From Daphnia pulex (taxonomy: Eukaryota; Arthropoda; Branchiopoda; Diplostraca; Daphniidae), in NCBI RefSeq assembly GCF_021134715.1, contig NC_060024.1, positions 4,030,001 through 4,094,000 of the forward strand: 64,000 nt of DNA, written 5' to 3'. Positions within the stretch are counted from its first letter, which is position 1, and every line of letters starts with the position of its first letter. This document shows positions 1-11,348 of the stretch, piece after piece. The position numbers and the translations under genes were made by a program. Under the pieces are notes generated by a model. The model did not search any database and was not told the origin of the DNA. It was given only the letters and a program-made list of their open reading frames with translations.

Positions 1-1280
1 GTTGAGTTCTTGCCAATGTGAACGCACCTTAAAGCTTCGTTCACACTAAGCCGTTTATCTGCTTATTACCTTACGATACTTATTACGAACATGCGTTTTC
101 GTTACGTTGTCTTACGTTTTTCTGCGTATTTCTTACGTTGAGTGTTCACATTTACGTGTAGCTTACGCTACACACGTTTACGTACGTAGTATTATTGTAT
201 GACTGGACAGTCGATTACAAATGGACTGTCCCTTTCATTTTACGTAGTAGTAGTAAATTTGTTAGCTAGCTTACTTACTTACTTGCTTACACTTATAGTT
301 GCTTATTTTCCAATGAAATTTTCTATTTATTCACCTCTACTTGTGTAATCAGTAGGCTAATTCTTTATTCCCATTGTCTAAATTAGATTACAGAAACAGC
401 AGTAGGGGCCGTTGGCAGACAACTAAGAAAAACACATTTCAAATGAATTTGGTAAATATTATTGTATGAGACTTTAATTCATCCACATCTAACCATTAGC
501 GAATTCTTTATTTCTATTACAATAATAATATATGAAATCAACAGAAGTGACCATTGGGCTGTCAACAGAAAAAAACACATTTTGAGATTGAACCACAATT
601 TATTTCAAGAACATCTAAAGAAATTGCAAACATTTTCACCTACAGAAAGACTGGGTCAACAATATGGATAGTCGATAGCCTTCACAACAGACGGGTTGAA
701 AAAGTTGAAAGTGCTGTAATCCTTTTACCTGGAGGGGAGAGAGAAAAGGTTTAATTCTTTGTAAACTAGATACTGATGATCTCTTATGTGACGTTGATTT
801 AATTTTATGTCAACAATTAACTTTGTTTTGAAATGAATTTCCCATGTAACAAAGGTGCAGAAGGTTCAGTACACTACCTTGATAAGTCTTGCTATAATAT
901 GTCTATGTGCCGGTGTCGTGTTAAGTCATGTTCCACATGCAACCGTTGTTTGAGGTGCCAGTGTGACCACCACGATATCAAAACAAACTTCAACCGAGAA
1001 CGGACTATAGGCCGATCTCGTTGTCGTCTAGATCGGACCGTCTAGCGGGGAAAATCGGATTAAAGTCCGTTCTCGCCCGATCTCGTCATTCAACGCAGCC
1101 ACTTACCCTATGGTGCAATGCCGCCTAACGGCCAAAGAGTGAAAAACAACAAAAACAACCACGTTTGTTGATATAACAACATAACATATAACGTTGATAT
1201 TACTTTTTTCGTTTGTGATGATTCTGTTTCGTTTCTTTGTTCGCCAGTTTTTAGCTCGTGTTGCAAGTTACTGTTTGCGT
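1..1280. other. AT-rich stretch without a recognisable gene
   Basis: I see no coding region here. The first 200 bases are unusually rich in the pentamer TTACG and its variants, and include a 7-bp-arm hairpin (GTGTAGC/GCTACAC with a TTAC loop, 156-173). Short open frames at 462-1045 show no protein-like composition. Confidence 0.5.
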
Positions 1281-1287
1281 TTTTCAA

Positions 1288-1637
1288 ATGAGTGTTAGAA
1301 GAAATGGGAGACAAGTGGCTGATGTACTTGAGAAGTTGAGAGCCAACCAAAAAGAATGCCATTCGGGGTAGCGATAAGCCTGATCCTTCTAGTGAAACCA
1401 CATAACTAAGAAAAAGAGATGAAATGTTTGAAAGGGTAATTATCAGTTAATTCTTATTTTGAAGTCTACATTTCATTAGTTTTACTTAATCTGCACTCTG
1501 CAGGCTGAGCTGTTGTCAAAGGATCACTACAAGGCTCAAATTTTCATGTTCATTCATTTCCCCAACACGAAACAATCAACAACCTATGGAAAAGCCTTTG
1601 GCAATGTTGCCCAGTCTTTCCTTGACTCTCACAAAAG
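1288..1637 (+). pseudogene. Uncharacterised gene fragment with two in-frame stops
   Basis: An ATG at 1288 opens a 27-codon frame (it begins MSVRRNGRQV) that ends in TAG at 1369-1371. The same frame then continues, through one more stop, to a possible splice donor near 1435. A probable second exon at 1504-1637 follows a TGCAG acceptor and encodes about 44 residues (starts AELLSKDHY, ends FLDSHK). The protein-like composition and splice signals suggest an old gene, and the stops suggest decay. I do not recognise the family. Confidence 0.35.
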
Positions 1638-1639
1638 TA

Positions 1640-2470
1640 TTACAATTTTTTTTTTACTTCTGCAATGCTGCAAATCCAGGTAGGCTAATGAAAATCAATA
1701 ATAATTTAAGAAATTGTCTTATAAAGTTAAATTGTTTCTTTGTAGGTGTTGACGTTTTCATGTATTTCCTGGCCATACAAGTGAAGAAGTTGGCCCTAGA
1801 AATTGTTTTTTATAGAAGATGTTTTTGAAAACACTGAAACCTTGGCAACTTCCGAAATTTTTTTTATCGAAATTGGTTTTGATGAAGGTGAAGAAGAGTT
1901 GACAAGTATTTATTGGCGTTCCTTTGTTTGTTAACATTGTAAGTAATTCTTTTATTTTGTAGATTAGGTTTGAAACGCGGCGAAATTACACCGTCTAAGG
2001 ACTTCATTTGCACAAATTGTCTCTGATTCGATGATCAGACAAGTCTTTCGATTCTCTCTTCATGTTTTTTTTTCATGTTTTTATTTAATTTAGCGAATCC
2101 TAGAATTCTATATGATAGTTTTCATCATTTTGCAGAACAAAGGCAGTTAAAAAAGGAAGCGCGTTTCATGGTGTGGATGGGTTGTCCGTCGGATGGAGAA
2201 AGTAAACAATTTAAAGAATTGGTCACTTATTGGATTATTGCGACCACTGTTTTGTGACACAATCCAGGATTCGAATAATAGTGATATTATACACAAACTT
2301 TGCAAATATTACGGTGAAAGTGATAGCGGAAGTACGGACGATGATGATGTTGATCAGGGAACGGAAACTGAAGATGAGTTGGATGAATAAGAATGTGATT
2401 TTTATGTATTGTCTGATACAGATCCTGAAAAAATACAGTTTTTTTAAAATAATATTTCACGTGTTTTCAT
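1640..2470 (+). other. Possible continuation of the fragment at 1288; acidic tail
   Basis: Only broken frames are visible. A segment at 2193-2390 encodes 65 residues ending in an Asp/Glu/Ser/Thr-rich tail (DDDDVDQGTETEDELDE), which could be the acidic C-terminus of the same decayed gene. No domain is recognisable. Confidence 0.2.
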
Positions 2471-2652
2471 TTCGTTAATGAGTAGTTTAGGGGAGTACAA
2501 CGTGACACCTCCCTTCTCTATCCCACAGGCTAAATGACACCAACCCCCAATAAAGAAATATATCTAATAGGTAGCATATAATATCTTATACCATCTCATT
2601 TCTTGATGATTCTATGATTTACACGTGCATGCGTGCATCACAGACGGTTTCT

Positions 2653-2914
2653 GAATTCATATTTGGATTCTGCATGAAAAGTTGACCATGTAGTAAACAG
2701 TGTTATTATTATTTGCGGTAGCCAACATAGTATTGTGTACGTGGACGTGAATTAATGTTCGGCATGAATTAAATGTGCGTGCATGGAAAAATTCATTGTT
2801 TTTGAATCCATATTTAGATTCAGCGTAAAAGGTTGTAAATATTACATTATTTTCATTATTATCGGCGGCAGCCTACATAGCGTTATATGCGGTTGCGTGA
2901 ATTAGCGTTCAGCG
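2653..2914 (+). repeat. Two imperfect direct repeats of about 110 bp
   Basis: The segment at 2653-2763 recurs at 2804-2914 with about 75-80% identity by eye. Shared landmarks are a GAATYCATATTTRGATTC start, a TTATTATYTGCGGYRGCC-type core and a GTGAATTARYGTTCRGC end. The copies are about 150 bp apart from start to start. They could be a small satellite-like duplication or remnants of subterminal repeats of a DNA element. Confidence 0.6.
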
Positions 2915-3540
2915 AGCCCTTATGCCTGGGCTTGTTTTTAGACCAACGGAAGAGAATCCCATTCAATTTTTCCAGGATAGATCTCCAATTCATACCAGTT
3001 ATTTGGTGCAAGACTGGTTCGAAGAAGAGGGATTTGAATTTGAATTGGGGGAATTTGACGTTTTACCCAGGTTACAAAAGGAGTATACCTAAACCCAAAA
3101 GAAAATGTATGGGCCGAGATGGTGACATCCATGGGTTCTCGGCATGTTGCCACACACATTATGCTACGAGAAAACGTTACGGAAATTTGGCGTCAACTCG
3201 GGAGACGAATTATTGACAAACACTTTGCAATTCTATGGATAACTGGCTTCAACTTGAACTTGACTAAAGTAAACGGAGATTGGACGAAATATTAATTTAA
3301 ACAACTGCAACCTACCCACACACAATTATGATTAAACAACGTAGGATATCAATTGAACCATGCTACCTTACTTTTGATGTGAGACCGATTCCCGGTGGTT
3401 TATATATCAAGCAGAGCGGATCGTTCCGTTTGGCTTCAGGAGGAATCAGAAATTACAAACCTAGCCCAAAAATGTGATTAAAAAGGAATGGTGTCTATTG
3501 AATTCTGTTATATTATATTTGGTGGCTGTAATCTGTCAAT
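2887..3540 (+). other. Unrecognised 109-codon open frame and spacer
   Basis: An open frame at 2887-3216 starts inside the second direct repeat, so its N-terminus is unlikely to be native. The predicted protein is Arg/Lys-rich without a motif I know. The complementary strand is open over 2938-3159 too, so coding is doubtful. Nothing else is seen up to 3540. Confidence 0.2.
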
Positions 3541-4400
3541 TCCACCAGCTGGTTGAAGCTGGCGCCAATAGCATGAAAATTGGCCAACGGGATCTGGAAG
3601 TAGTTGCCGCTTGCCCAGTTCGCTGAGATCGTTTTGATTTATATCCAGCTACTCGACATTGGCGTGAAGGAAAGAGTATTCAAAGAGCTGGATACGAGTG
3701 GCAGAGACGTTCCACAGGGGAGGTTGTGCAATCAAGCGAAAGACTGTTGCCGTTGGTAATAAGAATACTGCTTCCAACCACAAGTCCTGGAGGGTCAAAT
3801 TACTGTCGTAATTGCCAGCTTATAACTTTCCCAGCGGTTTGCCAGCCAAATGAAGAGCAATGAGGTTAACCAGTCCGGAGAAAATTTTTTTATTGAACGT
3901 GCGAATGTTGTTGTCAGCCAGGCTGAGGCTGTAGAGCTGTAGAGAATGACAAGTTCTTGGCTCGGGTGAATCAATTCCATGACAAGTTCAGAGACTTAAG
4001 CAGCGATAATGGACCAACGACTTCCAGAATCAGCTACAAGCTATTGTCGGGCAGATCGAGATCACTGGGTCACTAAAGTTGCGGAAAGCGTCTTCACCGA
4101 TGCGTTTGGAGCTAAAATACTGAGGACCAAATGTTCGCCTAAACGTCAATCATTGACGATACTGATCCCGTTGTTGGATGGATTCAGGGTGTGCAAGTTG
4201 AACAGAATTCTGAGTCGACCAACTCCATCAAATTCGAGTCAAGCCGGAGAATCTGAGGATGGTCAAGTCGCGAAACATGGAACGAGACGGCATCTATCGA
4301 CGACTTTGGATGACCAGATTAGATCGTGATATCAGCTTGTGCAGGAAGGGCAAGTTATCTCGCAGTCTCAGACGCTAAAGTCGCAACGTCGGCATACAGT
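3540..4400 (-). pseudogene. Leucine-rich-repeat protein pseudogene
   Basis: Read on the minus strand, several frames give classic extracellular LRR units (LxxLxLxxNxI...F.GL..L..L.L). Around 3960-3830 the frame reads SLSLADNNIRTF, then FSGLVNLIALHLAG. Further upstream, near 4100-3990, another frame gives SDLDLPDNSL and SLLKSLNLSWN with a stop inside. Downstream, near 3700-3640, the frame resembles another repeat. The repeats lie in different frames and are broken by stops, so this is a decayed copy of an LRR receptor-type gene (Toll, chaoptin or slit-like repeats). No LRR cap, transmembrane segment or TIR domain is recoverable. Confidence 0.6.
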
Positions 4401-4439
4401 GTTGCCATGGGTCTGCAAAAAGCAAAACTGATATGTGTT

Positions 4440-5960
4440 TAATTATAAAATGTAAAAGGAATAAATTCAACAGTGTTCTTACTATGGGAGCTTAAGTGGG
4501 ATCAATATTCAAAATCTGCATTCCACATAAAGCAGCAACTAATTTGGGTCCTGTATAGATGATCACACATATATCATTAGCTCGTTCAATAATGGGTCAT
4601 TCCATATGAAATCAACCAATGACAGTGACGGCCATCTCACCGATTTTTTATTTTTTTATGTTTTATTGTTAATATATACTGTAGTAGTTAGTATCCACAT
4701 TTTTTTTTAAATAAATCATTCGTTCCCGTGGTACATGCTTCCAAAGTTTTTACCGCGCTTAAATTGGGTGTAGTTTAATAATCATTTTTATCGTGGGAAT
4801 TACTGCAACATTTAGATTTTTATTTTACTAAATAAACTAAGTCAATCATAAACTTAATTTACATGCATAGTTTGGCCATGGTGGATGAGAAGAATGGTGG
4901 AGTCACGCCATACAATGAAACTGAAGCGTATGCTGGGGCAGGCCACTACGACGCGTCGTTTCTCCCGGTTTCAAGATCTCTTGTGGCACATTTACATGTA
5001 AGGGTATTTGGAACATTTATTTTCAATACTTAGACAGGTATGATCGTAAATTTACTTTTATTAAAATAAGTTTATTTATTGGACAATATTTTAAAATTAT
5101 CATGGAAAGATATTCTCCATGTCATAATGTGGAAATTTAAGTTTGAAATGTCGACGTTCGAGGCAGTAATTGAAGGGATGCTGTTTAGAAACAGGGGAAA
5201 CTGACAGCTGATGAAAACAAAAAAGGGCCAGAGAAAACCAAAACATAGCTGATTATATGGTTTCTAAACAGCTGTTTTTTTTAGAACTGGCAATGCTGGT
5301 CTTTAAGTGCCGTTCCCGCAATCTGGCAACTTTTTAGTTTTTAGAAAGGATACACTAGAGTCTTCACTCTTATAACTAGTCGATGTTCCTCCTTCCTCCT
5401 TCCCCGGTGAAATTAAGCGAAGGGATTCGATTTAAATATCCTTCTCATACGACTTGAGAACAATATGACATGTTTTGCACTTGTAACTTGAGAAGCTACT
5501 TTCATATTGATTCCAGAATTCAAATTGACACTTTCAACTCCAACAAAAAAATTAACGAAAAAACATTCATGACCAAAAAATGAAACAAAACAACTCTCGC
5601 TGTTGCTTGGGCTGCATTCGTACAGACTTTGTCAAGCCCGTGCAGACTTCTGCAAGAAACTAAGAAGCGTCTCCATTTTCGTCGCCCGAAAAAAAAATTA
5701 TCTTAATCTTCTTAATTAATGAAAGATGAATCTAACTCAAACAAATAAGGATCTCATTTTTAAAATGTTGCAAAGGTAGATTTATTTACTTGTTTTACAT
5801 ACCAGAACGAATAGACGAAATGTAAGCAAATTTCTGGTTTAATTTTTTCGCATAAAACCGACATCGATGAACATCATCATCAAATACAAATTATTCATTT
5901 TACAACTTGGTTTAATTTAATTTTCAGATTTTATTTCCACTCGAAAAAGGAATAACTGAT
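4440..5960. other. Non-coding AT-rich stretch with a hairpin
   Basis: No gene is visible. The block GCTGTTTAGAAAC near 5179 recurs as its reverse complement near 5263, so the 100-bp segment could fold into a 13-bp-arm hairpin. This resembles a very small MITE remnant. Confidence 0.4.
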
Positions 5961-5969
5961 CAAAAGCAA

Positions 5970-6520
5970 ATGACGTGCACTTCGACGAGGGTGTTCAATC
6001 AATCAATCAAGACGAGAAGGCGAATAGTTGCTGAGTGGGAGCGCCATCATATGGATGTTTTGTTTGGATGCACGACAGCAATATCTGCAAACCCTGATCC
6101 GGCGGCTGGTAACCGTGGTCATAAAAGTAGAGTTCGTGGGCCGGGCAGTGACCATTCAATTGGAAATTATGGGACTGAAACCGATCGAGAGGGACGAGAG
6201 GGACGACCCTGGCTGGGGCAGGGGCTCCAACAGGGGGACGAGGAGACGGACGTCTTGATGGCAACGGTGATCAAGAACGATTTCGATCATTTCTTTTGTT
6301 GGTAACCGGAGTCATTCCACTTAAGCGATGGCCATCCCAGTTACTCCATCCTGCTTGGTCATCGAGATCAAGAGGAATGATCCTGGGACCTATGGGCAGT
6401 TCGGTCTCGATCGCGATTTGGACTGGGGGACCTGGTCCAATAATCGCGTCCCTTCAAATGATAAATATCCTTCTCCCCTCAATAATCCTTCGATTTTAAA
6501 ACCACGTGATGACGATTGAT
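5970..6520 (+). other. Unrecognised Arg/Gly/Asp-rich open frames
   Basis: Several overlapping frames (5970-6305, 6028-6258, 6328-6519) are open on the plus strand and have low-complexity content (ERDERDDPGWGRGSNRG-type). No start context, splice site or domain lets me choose one. It may be a decayed Arg/Gly-rich protein gene or chance. Confidence 0.15.
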
Positions 6521-6842
6521 CCGCAGATGATTGTTGGCTAGAAATGTAAAAAAAAATTAACTGTTGGAATATCTTAAATTAGAAAATCATGGTTCTTCAC
6601 GATGTCTCCGATCTTTCTTGTAAAACTGTGGTTATTGAAAGGAAGCAAAAGTCATTAATCTATATTTACAATTCACGATAAAGTGAATTCTGTAATAAAA
6701 ATAGTGGACCTTTGCTGAGGTATCACTTTCGGCAACAATTCTTGCCCGATAACATTTGCCATTGTTAAAGGGTGCTAGACACGGTTTGTTAAAATAGGCT
6801 CTGAATTTTTGATCAACGGAATCAATAGTGCTCGTTCAGATG

Positions 6843-8252
6843 CTAGCACAATTCGACAACATCTTCAGGCGTCAACTGTACATAAAAATTTTCTGGTGAC
6901 GTAGCATACGAGACGACAGCACTGAACTCTACACTCGGAAATGTCACGGTTTGAGACTTTATCATTAGGGTGGATCTTCTCACTTGTACTATTAACCATT
7001 TTCCATACAGTATATTTAGAGGCTGCAAGCTTTGCATGTTTTTTGTATTCGTCCGAACCAGCGGCTAGAAGGACTCCATCACGAAAAATAAAAAATGTTG
7101 GTCTACCTTCAGGGATCGCCTTTCCTTTTCGGATGCTGATCCCCGGCTTGTTTTCTAATTGAAAGAAAGGGGACAAATGGGGCGAATCTGAAAACAAAGA
7201 TGGGAGGGTAGTCTAAAGGATAATATATGAGATCTTTAGAAATAAACTTACCAAAGACCAAAGTCATAAACGGTGCGTAAACATTTTCCAGAGTTTCAAA
7301 CGACAGATTCGAGTCAATGATGATGTCTCAGGCAACGGCCTCGAATATACCCGCTAGAAAAGAGGGAATTGCAATTTGAGTTGTGATTATCTGGTCATTT
7401 GCTGCAAGTTCCCTTTCAAACGGCTATGGAATGAACAAAAAAAAAGTTATCATACAAAAAATTTGAATTTTAAAGATTTAAAACTTACAGCAAAGGTAAA
7501 GTTTTCTGGTTCAGCAAATTCAAGAAAGTTATCGAGCTGTTTCACCAAATTTGGCGGAAGGTTTTGAATACAAGCATGAAATTGATGTTTTGCCGCCGAA
7601 ATTCCAAATGTGTCGTTACACAACCAGGCTGAGCGTAGCTGAGAAATGTCTCCGGCGCTGAGATACAATGACTGCTTTAAAAAATGAAGAGCACCTAACA
7701 AAACTGATGATAAACAAGAGCGGTTAACATGGTTAGTTCATTACGAAAAAAAATTTGAAAGCTTACCCAAAGCAGCATCTCCAATTACTTTCAAGCGCTG
7801 GTAATTCATAATGCGAATGGAGTTGTCATGGGTTAGGGCTTCCAGCAAAACCTCCTTGTCGTTGAATGTATAATTTAGAACTTCTTCAAATCCCTTCAAT
7901 GCACTTAACTGGCGTTGGTAAAGGGCTAAGATGTTTTTTATTTGGGCGGAACTGGACTTGCCAGCGCCTCTCCAAGACGTTTGAGTGTTTTTTTTTTCAT
8001 TTTTTAATGTGCAGGCCTTCCACCAAAACAACGCTTTTATTTTCGCCTATTTGCCATTACCAAGAATTAAAATAAGAAAGTCAGCATTAAAAAAACTAAA
8101 TTTAACGCACCTGCTGAAGATTCTGGAACTGGCTCTGTATCTATTTCAACCTGTTTAATGTCAGCATTAATGCGGCCCACAAAATCCATAAACTCCACAA
8201 GTTTTTAATGTGGCACTTCAACTTTGACTCGCAAGCTTTTAACTTCAGCCAT
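6843..8252 (-). pseudogene. RNase III - dsRBD - Tudor protein, degenerate
   Basis: Five exons read on the minus strand: 8252-8111, 8046-7767, 7694-7489, 7423-7252 and 7187-6843, with GT-AG borders. Exon 2 carries the RNase III signature region (FEEVLNYTFNDKEVLLEALTHD...NYQRLKVIGDAALG). Exon 3 splices in phase and adds GALHFLKQSLYLSAGDISQLRSA-like helices. Exon 4 gives AGIFEAVA-stop-DIIIDSNLSFETLENVY. Exon 5 gives a dsRBD-like strand and helix (FFIFRDGVLLAAGSDEYKK, then HAKLAASKY) and, in another frame, a Tudor-like FSAVVSYATSPENFYVQLTP. Lesions: stop after residue 15 (MAEVKSLRVKVEVPH), a frameshift at an A-run in exon 2, TGA at 7330-7328 where the family has Gly, and a frameshift before the Tudor part. 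Two of the four metal-binding positions are already changed (ERLE Glu to Lys; ADxxE Asp to Gly). Family membership is inferred from motifs. Confidence 0.65.
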
Positions 8253-8394
8253 TCTTCATAAGTTCAACACAGAAACTGAGCGTGAAGAACTGAGGAAGAC
8301 AGAAAAACAGAAAAAAGTAGGTATAGCGATTATTTGAAACCAAACCAGAAGGTCGGTAACACGCGCAACGGGTCTGGTTTATTAGCTGAGTTAG

Positions 8395-8910
8395 CTAGTC
8401 AACATCCGTTGATAGATGTTTTTGATTAGCTAGTCTAGGCTATTATAGATGTTTTGGATTAGCGAGTGCATTCGCTAATCCATGCCAATTAGCGAATTCA
8501 CTCGCTAATCGGCACTTCATTTGCGAATGCATTCGGTAACTTGCTGCATTTTGGTCCTTGGTCCCAACTTGGTCCCAATTAACATTAGCTGATGAACTCG
8601 CTAACTAAATTTCATTTCCGAAAGCACTGGCTAATAGATAATTTCAAGCCCTCTTTCACCACCATCAAAATTTAAATAGCGAATCATCTCGCTAATACAA
8701 TTCCTTATAAGCGAGTTCATTCGCTAATTCATCTTTTCAAACCCTTCTTCAACCCTAGAAAATCTTAAATAGCGAATCATCTCGCTAATAAAATTCCTTA
8801 TTAGCGAGTGAATTCGCTAATTCATTCCCTCTTTCACCACAAGACAAATAAATTGCGAATCATTTCGCGAATACATCCCCTTTTTAGCGAGTGTATTTGC
8901 TAACATACAA
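8395..8910. repeat. Hairpin-rich tandem repeat (AGCGAAT/ATTCGCT)
   Basis: A short inverted motif built on TAGCGAAT-N-ATTCGCTAA recurs roughly ten times. Over 8679-8910 it is embedded in a longer imperfect unit of about 90 bp with CTTTCACC/CTTCAACC spacers. Each motif can fold on itself. I see no coding potential. Confidence 0.65.
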
Positions 8911-9040
8911 TTTCTGTACTGCCCACTTTTTATAAATTTGGCAACCGTGTCCTCGGTTCCTCGCTCAGTTTATCAAGGATATTTAGCGCGATTAATGCCT
9001 CCATTAATGGGTTCCAAATCAAAAAATTATTTTCAATTCA
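8910..9040. other. Spacer between two repeat arrays
   Basis: Short non-coding stretch with no recognisable feature; the tandem array begins just after it. Confidence 0.3.
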
Positions 9041-10880
9041 ACAACACATTGTGGTATTATTTATTTGGTTTCTTTCTCTAACCATTTCCTAATTTTTCTA
9101 AACCGGTGGCAGGTGTTCATATCAGCATTGTTAGTTGTTGTTTACATTAATAAGCTTTGCTTAAACTCTACAGTATTTATTTGTGGCTGGAAGTTTGTGG
9201 AGCAGCTTCTCCTTAACTTAGATTAGATTAGATTAGATTTTTTTGTAACGCGCATTTTAAAGAATTGTTAAATGACGCAGACATGTACAGTCGACGAATA
9301 CAACGGAAATAAATAATTAATCTTAGTTACAGTTTTTGGACAGAAGGTGACGAATTACAAGAGAACAAAAAGTGTACAAGTTCGGGGCTTGTCTGACAGG
9401 GTTGGGTAGACTATTCCAGAGAAGAGGGGCGGCGCATGAGAAAGCTCGTTTGCCAAATACAGTGAGACAAAAAGGTTTGAAAATGAGAAGATTTTTATCG
9501 CCGGAGCGGAGTTCACGACTTGGGGAATAGCAGGAAATGAGATCAGAAAGATATGGAGGGGCTGAGCCATTAAGGCAGCGAAAAGTGAGACAGGCAAATT
9601 TGAGTTTAGCACGGTCAGCGATTTTAAGCCAGCGAAGAGATTGGCGGTGGTTAGACACATGTTCGCGTTTTCGAAGATTAAAAATCGTACGAACCGCTGC
9701 ATTTTGGACACACTAAAGGCGCTTCAAAAGAGAAGATGGAAGATTAAGATAGAGAGAATTGCAGTTTTCGAGACGAGAAAGAACTAAAGCATTCACAACA
9801 GATTTGACAGAGGAAAAATTGAGAAACCGACGGATCCTGTTTATCCTGCTGAGATGAAAGTTGGCGGCTCTTCTGGTCTTCTTGACTTGGGCTTCCATTG
9901 TCAGGTGAGTATCAATGATGCCACCAAGGTTACAAGCCGTTGTGGACGGCTGGACTAGCGACGATCCAATCTGGAGAGGGGTTGAATTAATTTGACGAGT
10001 TGTGGAGCCTTTACCTGGGTTGTATGTGTAGATTAGTGTGTTTTTAGGAATGTTGAGCTAGTCGCGGTTGATGTTGAGCCAGGCGTCGGTTTTTTTAAAC
10101 CAGCAGCCAAGTCGGGTGCGACACTGAGACTGGGAGGAGAAATCCTCCTTAAGAGTGAAACGTGAACGTGTTGCTTGTCAACAACAGTGCAATGCTTCTA
10201 GTGCCATTTACTTCAGCCAATTAAGCCAATTCTAGTTTGCAGCAAGCTTTTCTTTGCTGACTGGAAGTTGATGGAGTATTCCCTTAACAGCAGTGCAACA
10301 TTTTGGTGATATATTTATTTTGTTTCTTTTGTCTAACTGTTTCTTAAAAGTTTTCTGAGCCTGTTGCAGGTGTTCATATCAGCATTGCCAAATGTTGTTT
10401 GCTGCAAGCTTTGCATAAACTCTGCAGTATTTGTGGCTGGAAGTTTGTCGAGCATCGTTTCCTCAACAACAGTGTAATACTTCTGGTGTAATTTTCTTCA
10501 GCCAATTACAGTTTGCAGGGTTCCCCAGTTTGCAGCAAGATTTCCTTTGGTTACTGGCACTTGATCGAGCTTTCCCTCAACAGCAGTGCAACATTCTGGT
10601 GATATATCTATTTTCTTTTTCTCTCTAACTGTTTGTTGATTGTTTTGAAAACCTGTTGCAGGTTTGTTAATTTCACCATTGCCAATTGTGGTTTGCAGCA
10701 AGCTTTCCCTCAAAAGCAGTTCAAGATTATGGTGCATTTTCTTCAGCCAATTATAGTTTGCAGCAAGCTCTGCTTTGGTGACAGGAAGTTGATCGAGCTT
10801 TCCCTCAACAGAAGTGCTACATCTGATATTACATTTTTTTCTTGCTTTCTCTAACTGTTTATTGATTTTTTTTGTAAACC
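9040..10880. repeat. Array of diverged repeat units upstream of a kinase exon
   Basis: Units of about 70-240 bp recur at 9040-9215, 10170-10300, 10290-10480, 10490-10810 and 10811-10880. On the plus strand each contains a CTCTAACTGTTT pyrimidine run followed by TTGCAG, i.e. a splice-acceptor-like end. On the minus strand the units read as a repeated peptide (VEGKLDQLPVTKAELAANY-like). The last unit's TTGCAG directly precedes the kinase-like exon at 10881. The array is split by the retrotransposon tail at 9240-10165. It is therefore either a duplicated intron-exon module of the kinase gene or a repetitive minus-strand coding exon; I cannot decide. Confidence 0.55.
9240..10165 (-). mobile_element. 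5'-truncated non-LTR retrotransposon (RT C-terminus)
   Basis: On the minus strand one frame runs with two internal stops from about 10150 to 9323 and matches the C-terminal part of CR1/L2-clade reverse transcriptases. Its landmarks are NLGGIIDTHLTM, then RLENCNSLYLNLP, then VQNAAVRTIFNLRKREHV, then FACLTFRCLNGSAPPYLSDL and WNSLPNPVRQ. The catalytic palm is missing because of 5' truncation. The 3' end finishes in a short tandem tail (TCTAA units, 9222-9246) rather than poly(A), which is usual for this group. It is inserted in the array at 9040-10880. The subfamily is an inference. Confidence 0.8.
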
Positions 10881-11320
10881 TTGCAGATTTCCAACACAAA
10901 GTCTAGATGGAGGGGAAAAAAAATTGGGCCAAGGAGTTTTACCTCCAAGACAGCGAATGCCTCATCATTACAGCCAATAATTGCAGATAAACTACTGTTA
11001 GAGTCAGACTTTTCGGTAGAAAATGATGTTCCCATCGGTGTGGGAGGGTGTTCCTCTGTTTACGTGGGCACATTTCAAGGACGTTTAGTCGCTGTAAAAG
11101 GGTACAGCATTGCCAATCCTGAACTCTCACCTGCTAGGGAAATGTTGCTGAAAGAAGCTGAGACAATGTTATGCCTTGACCACCAAGATAATTGACGAAG
11201 AATCGCCTTGCCATAGTCAATCAGGATCGGAACCGAAAGGATCGAAAGCATCAGGAAAGAAAAGGAAGTTACCACCAAAGACACCAAGTCAAAGCAATTT
11301 TTTAAAATTCATATCTATGC
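10881..11320 (+). pseudogene. Protein kinase N-lobe fragment with basic linker
   Basis: The exon follows a TTGCAG acceptor at 10880. It encodes a kinase glycine-rich loop (IGVGGCSSVYVGTFQGR), the VAVK lysine and an alphaC-like helix (LLKEAETMLCLDH), then stops after HQDN at about 11195. A second frame (about 11180-11300) continues with a Ser/Lys/Pro-rich linker (CHSQSGSEPKGSKASGKKRK). The hinge, the catalytic loop and DFG are absent. The same truncation is present in the second copy at 29095-29372, so the deletion preceded the duplication. This may derive from one of the expanded Ser/Thr or Tyr kinase-like families of crustaceans. Confidence 0.6.
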
Positions 11321-11348
11321 AACAGTTAGTTATTTTTTTATATTTTAG

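Noticed and set aside
6028..6258. Arg/Gly-rich protein gene
   Set aside because: Three frames are open at once and no start, splice site or motif distinguishes one; listed only as unrecognised frames.
8395..8910. CRISPR-like array
   Set aside because: Eukaryotic context, imperfect units and non-unique spacers; it is an ordinary tandem repeat with palindromes.
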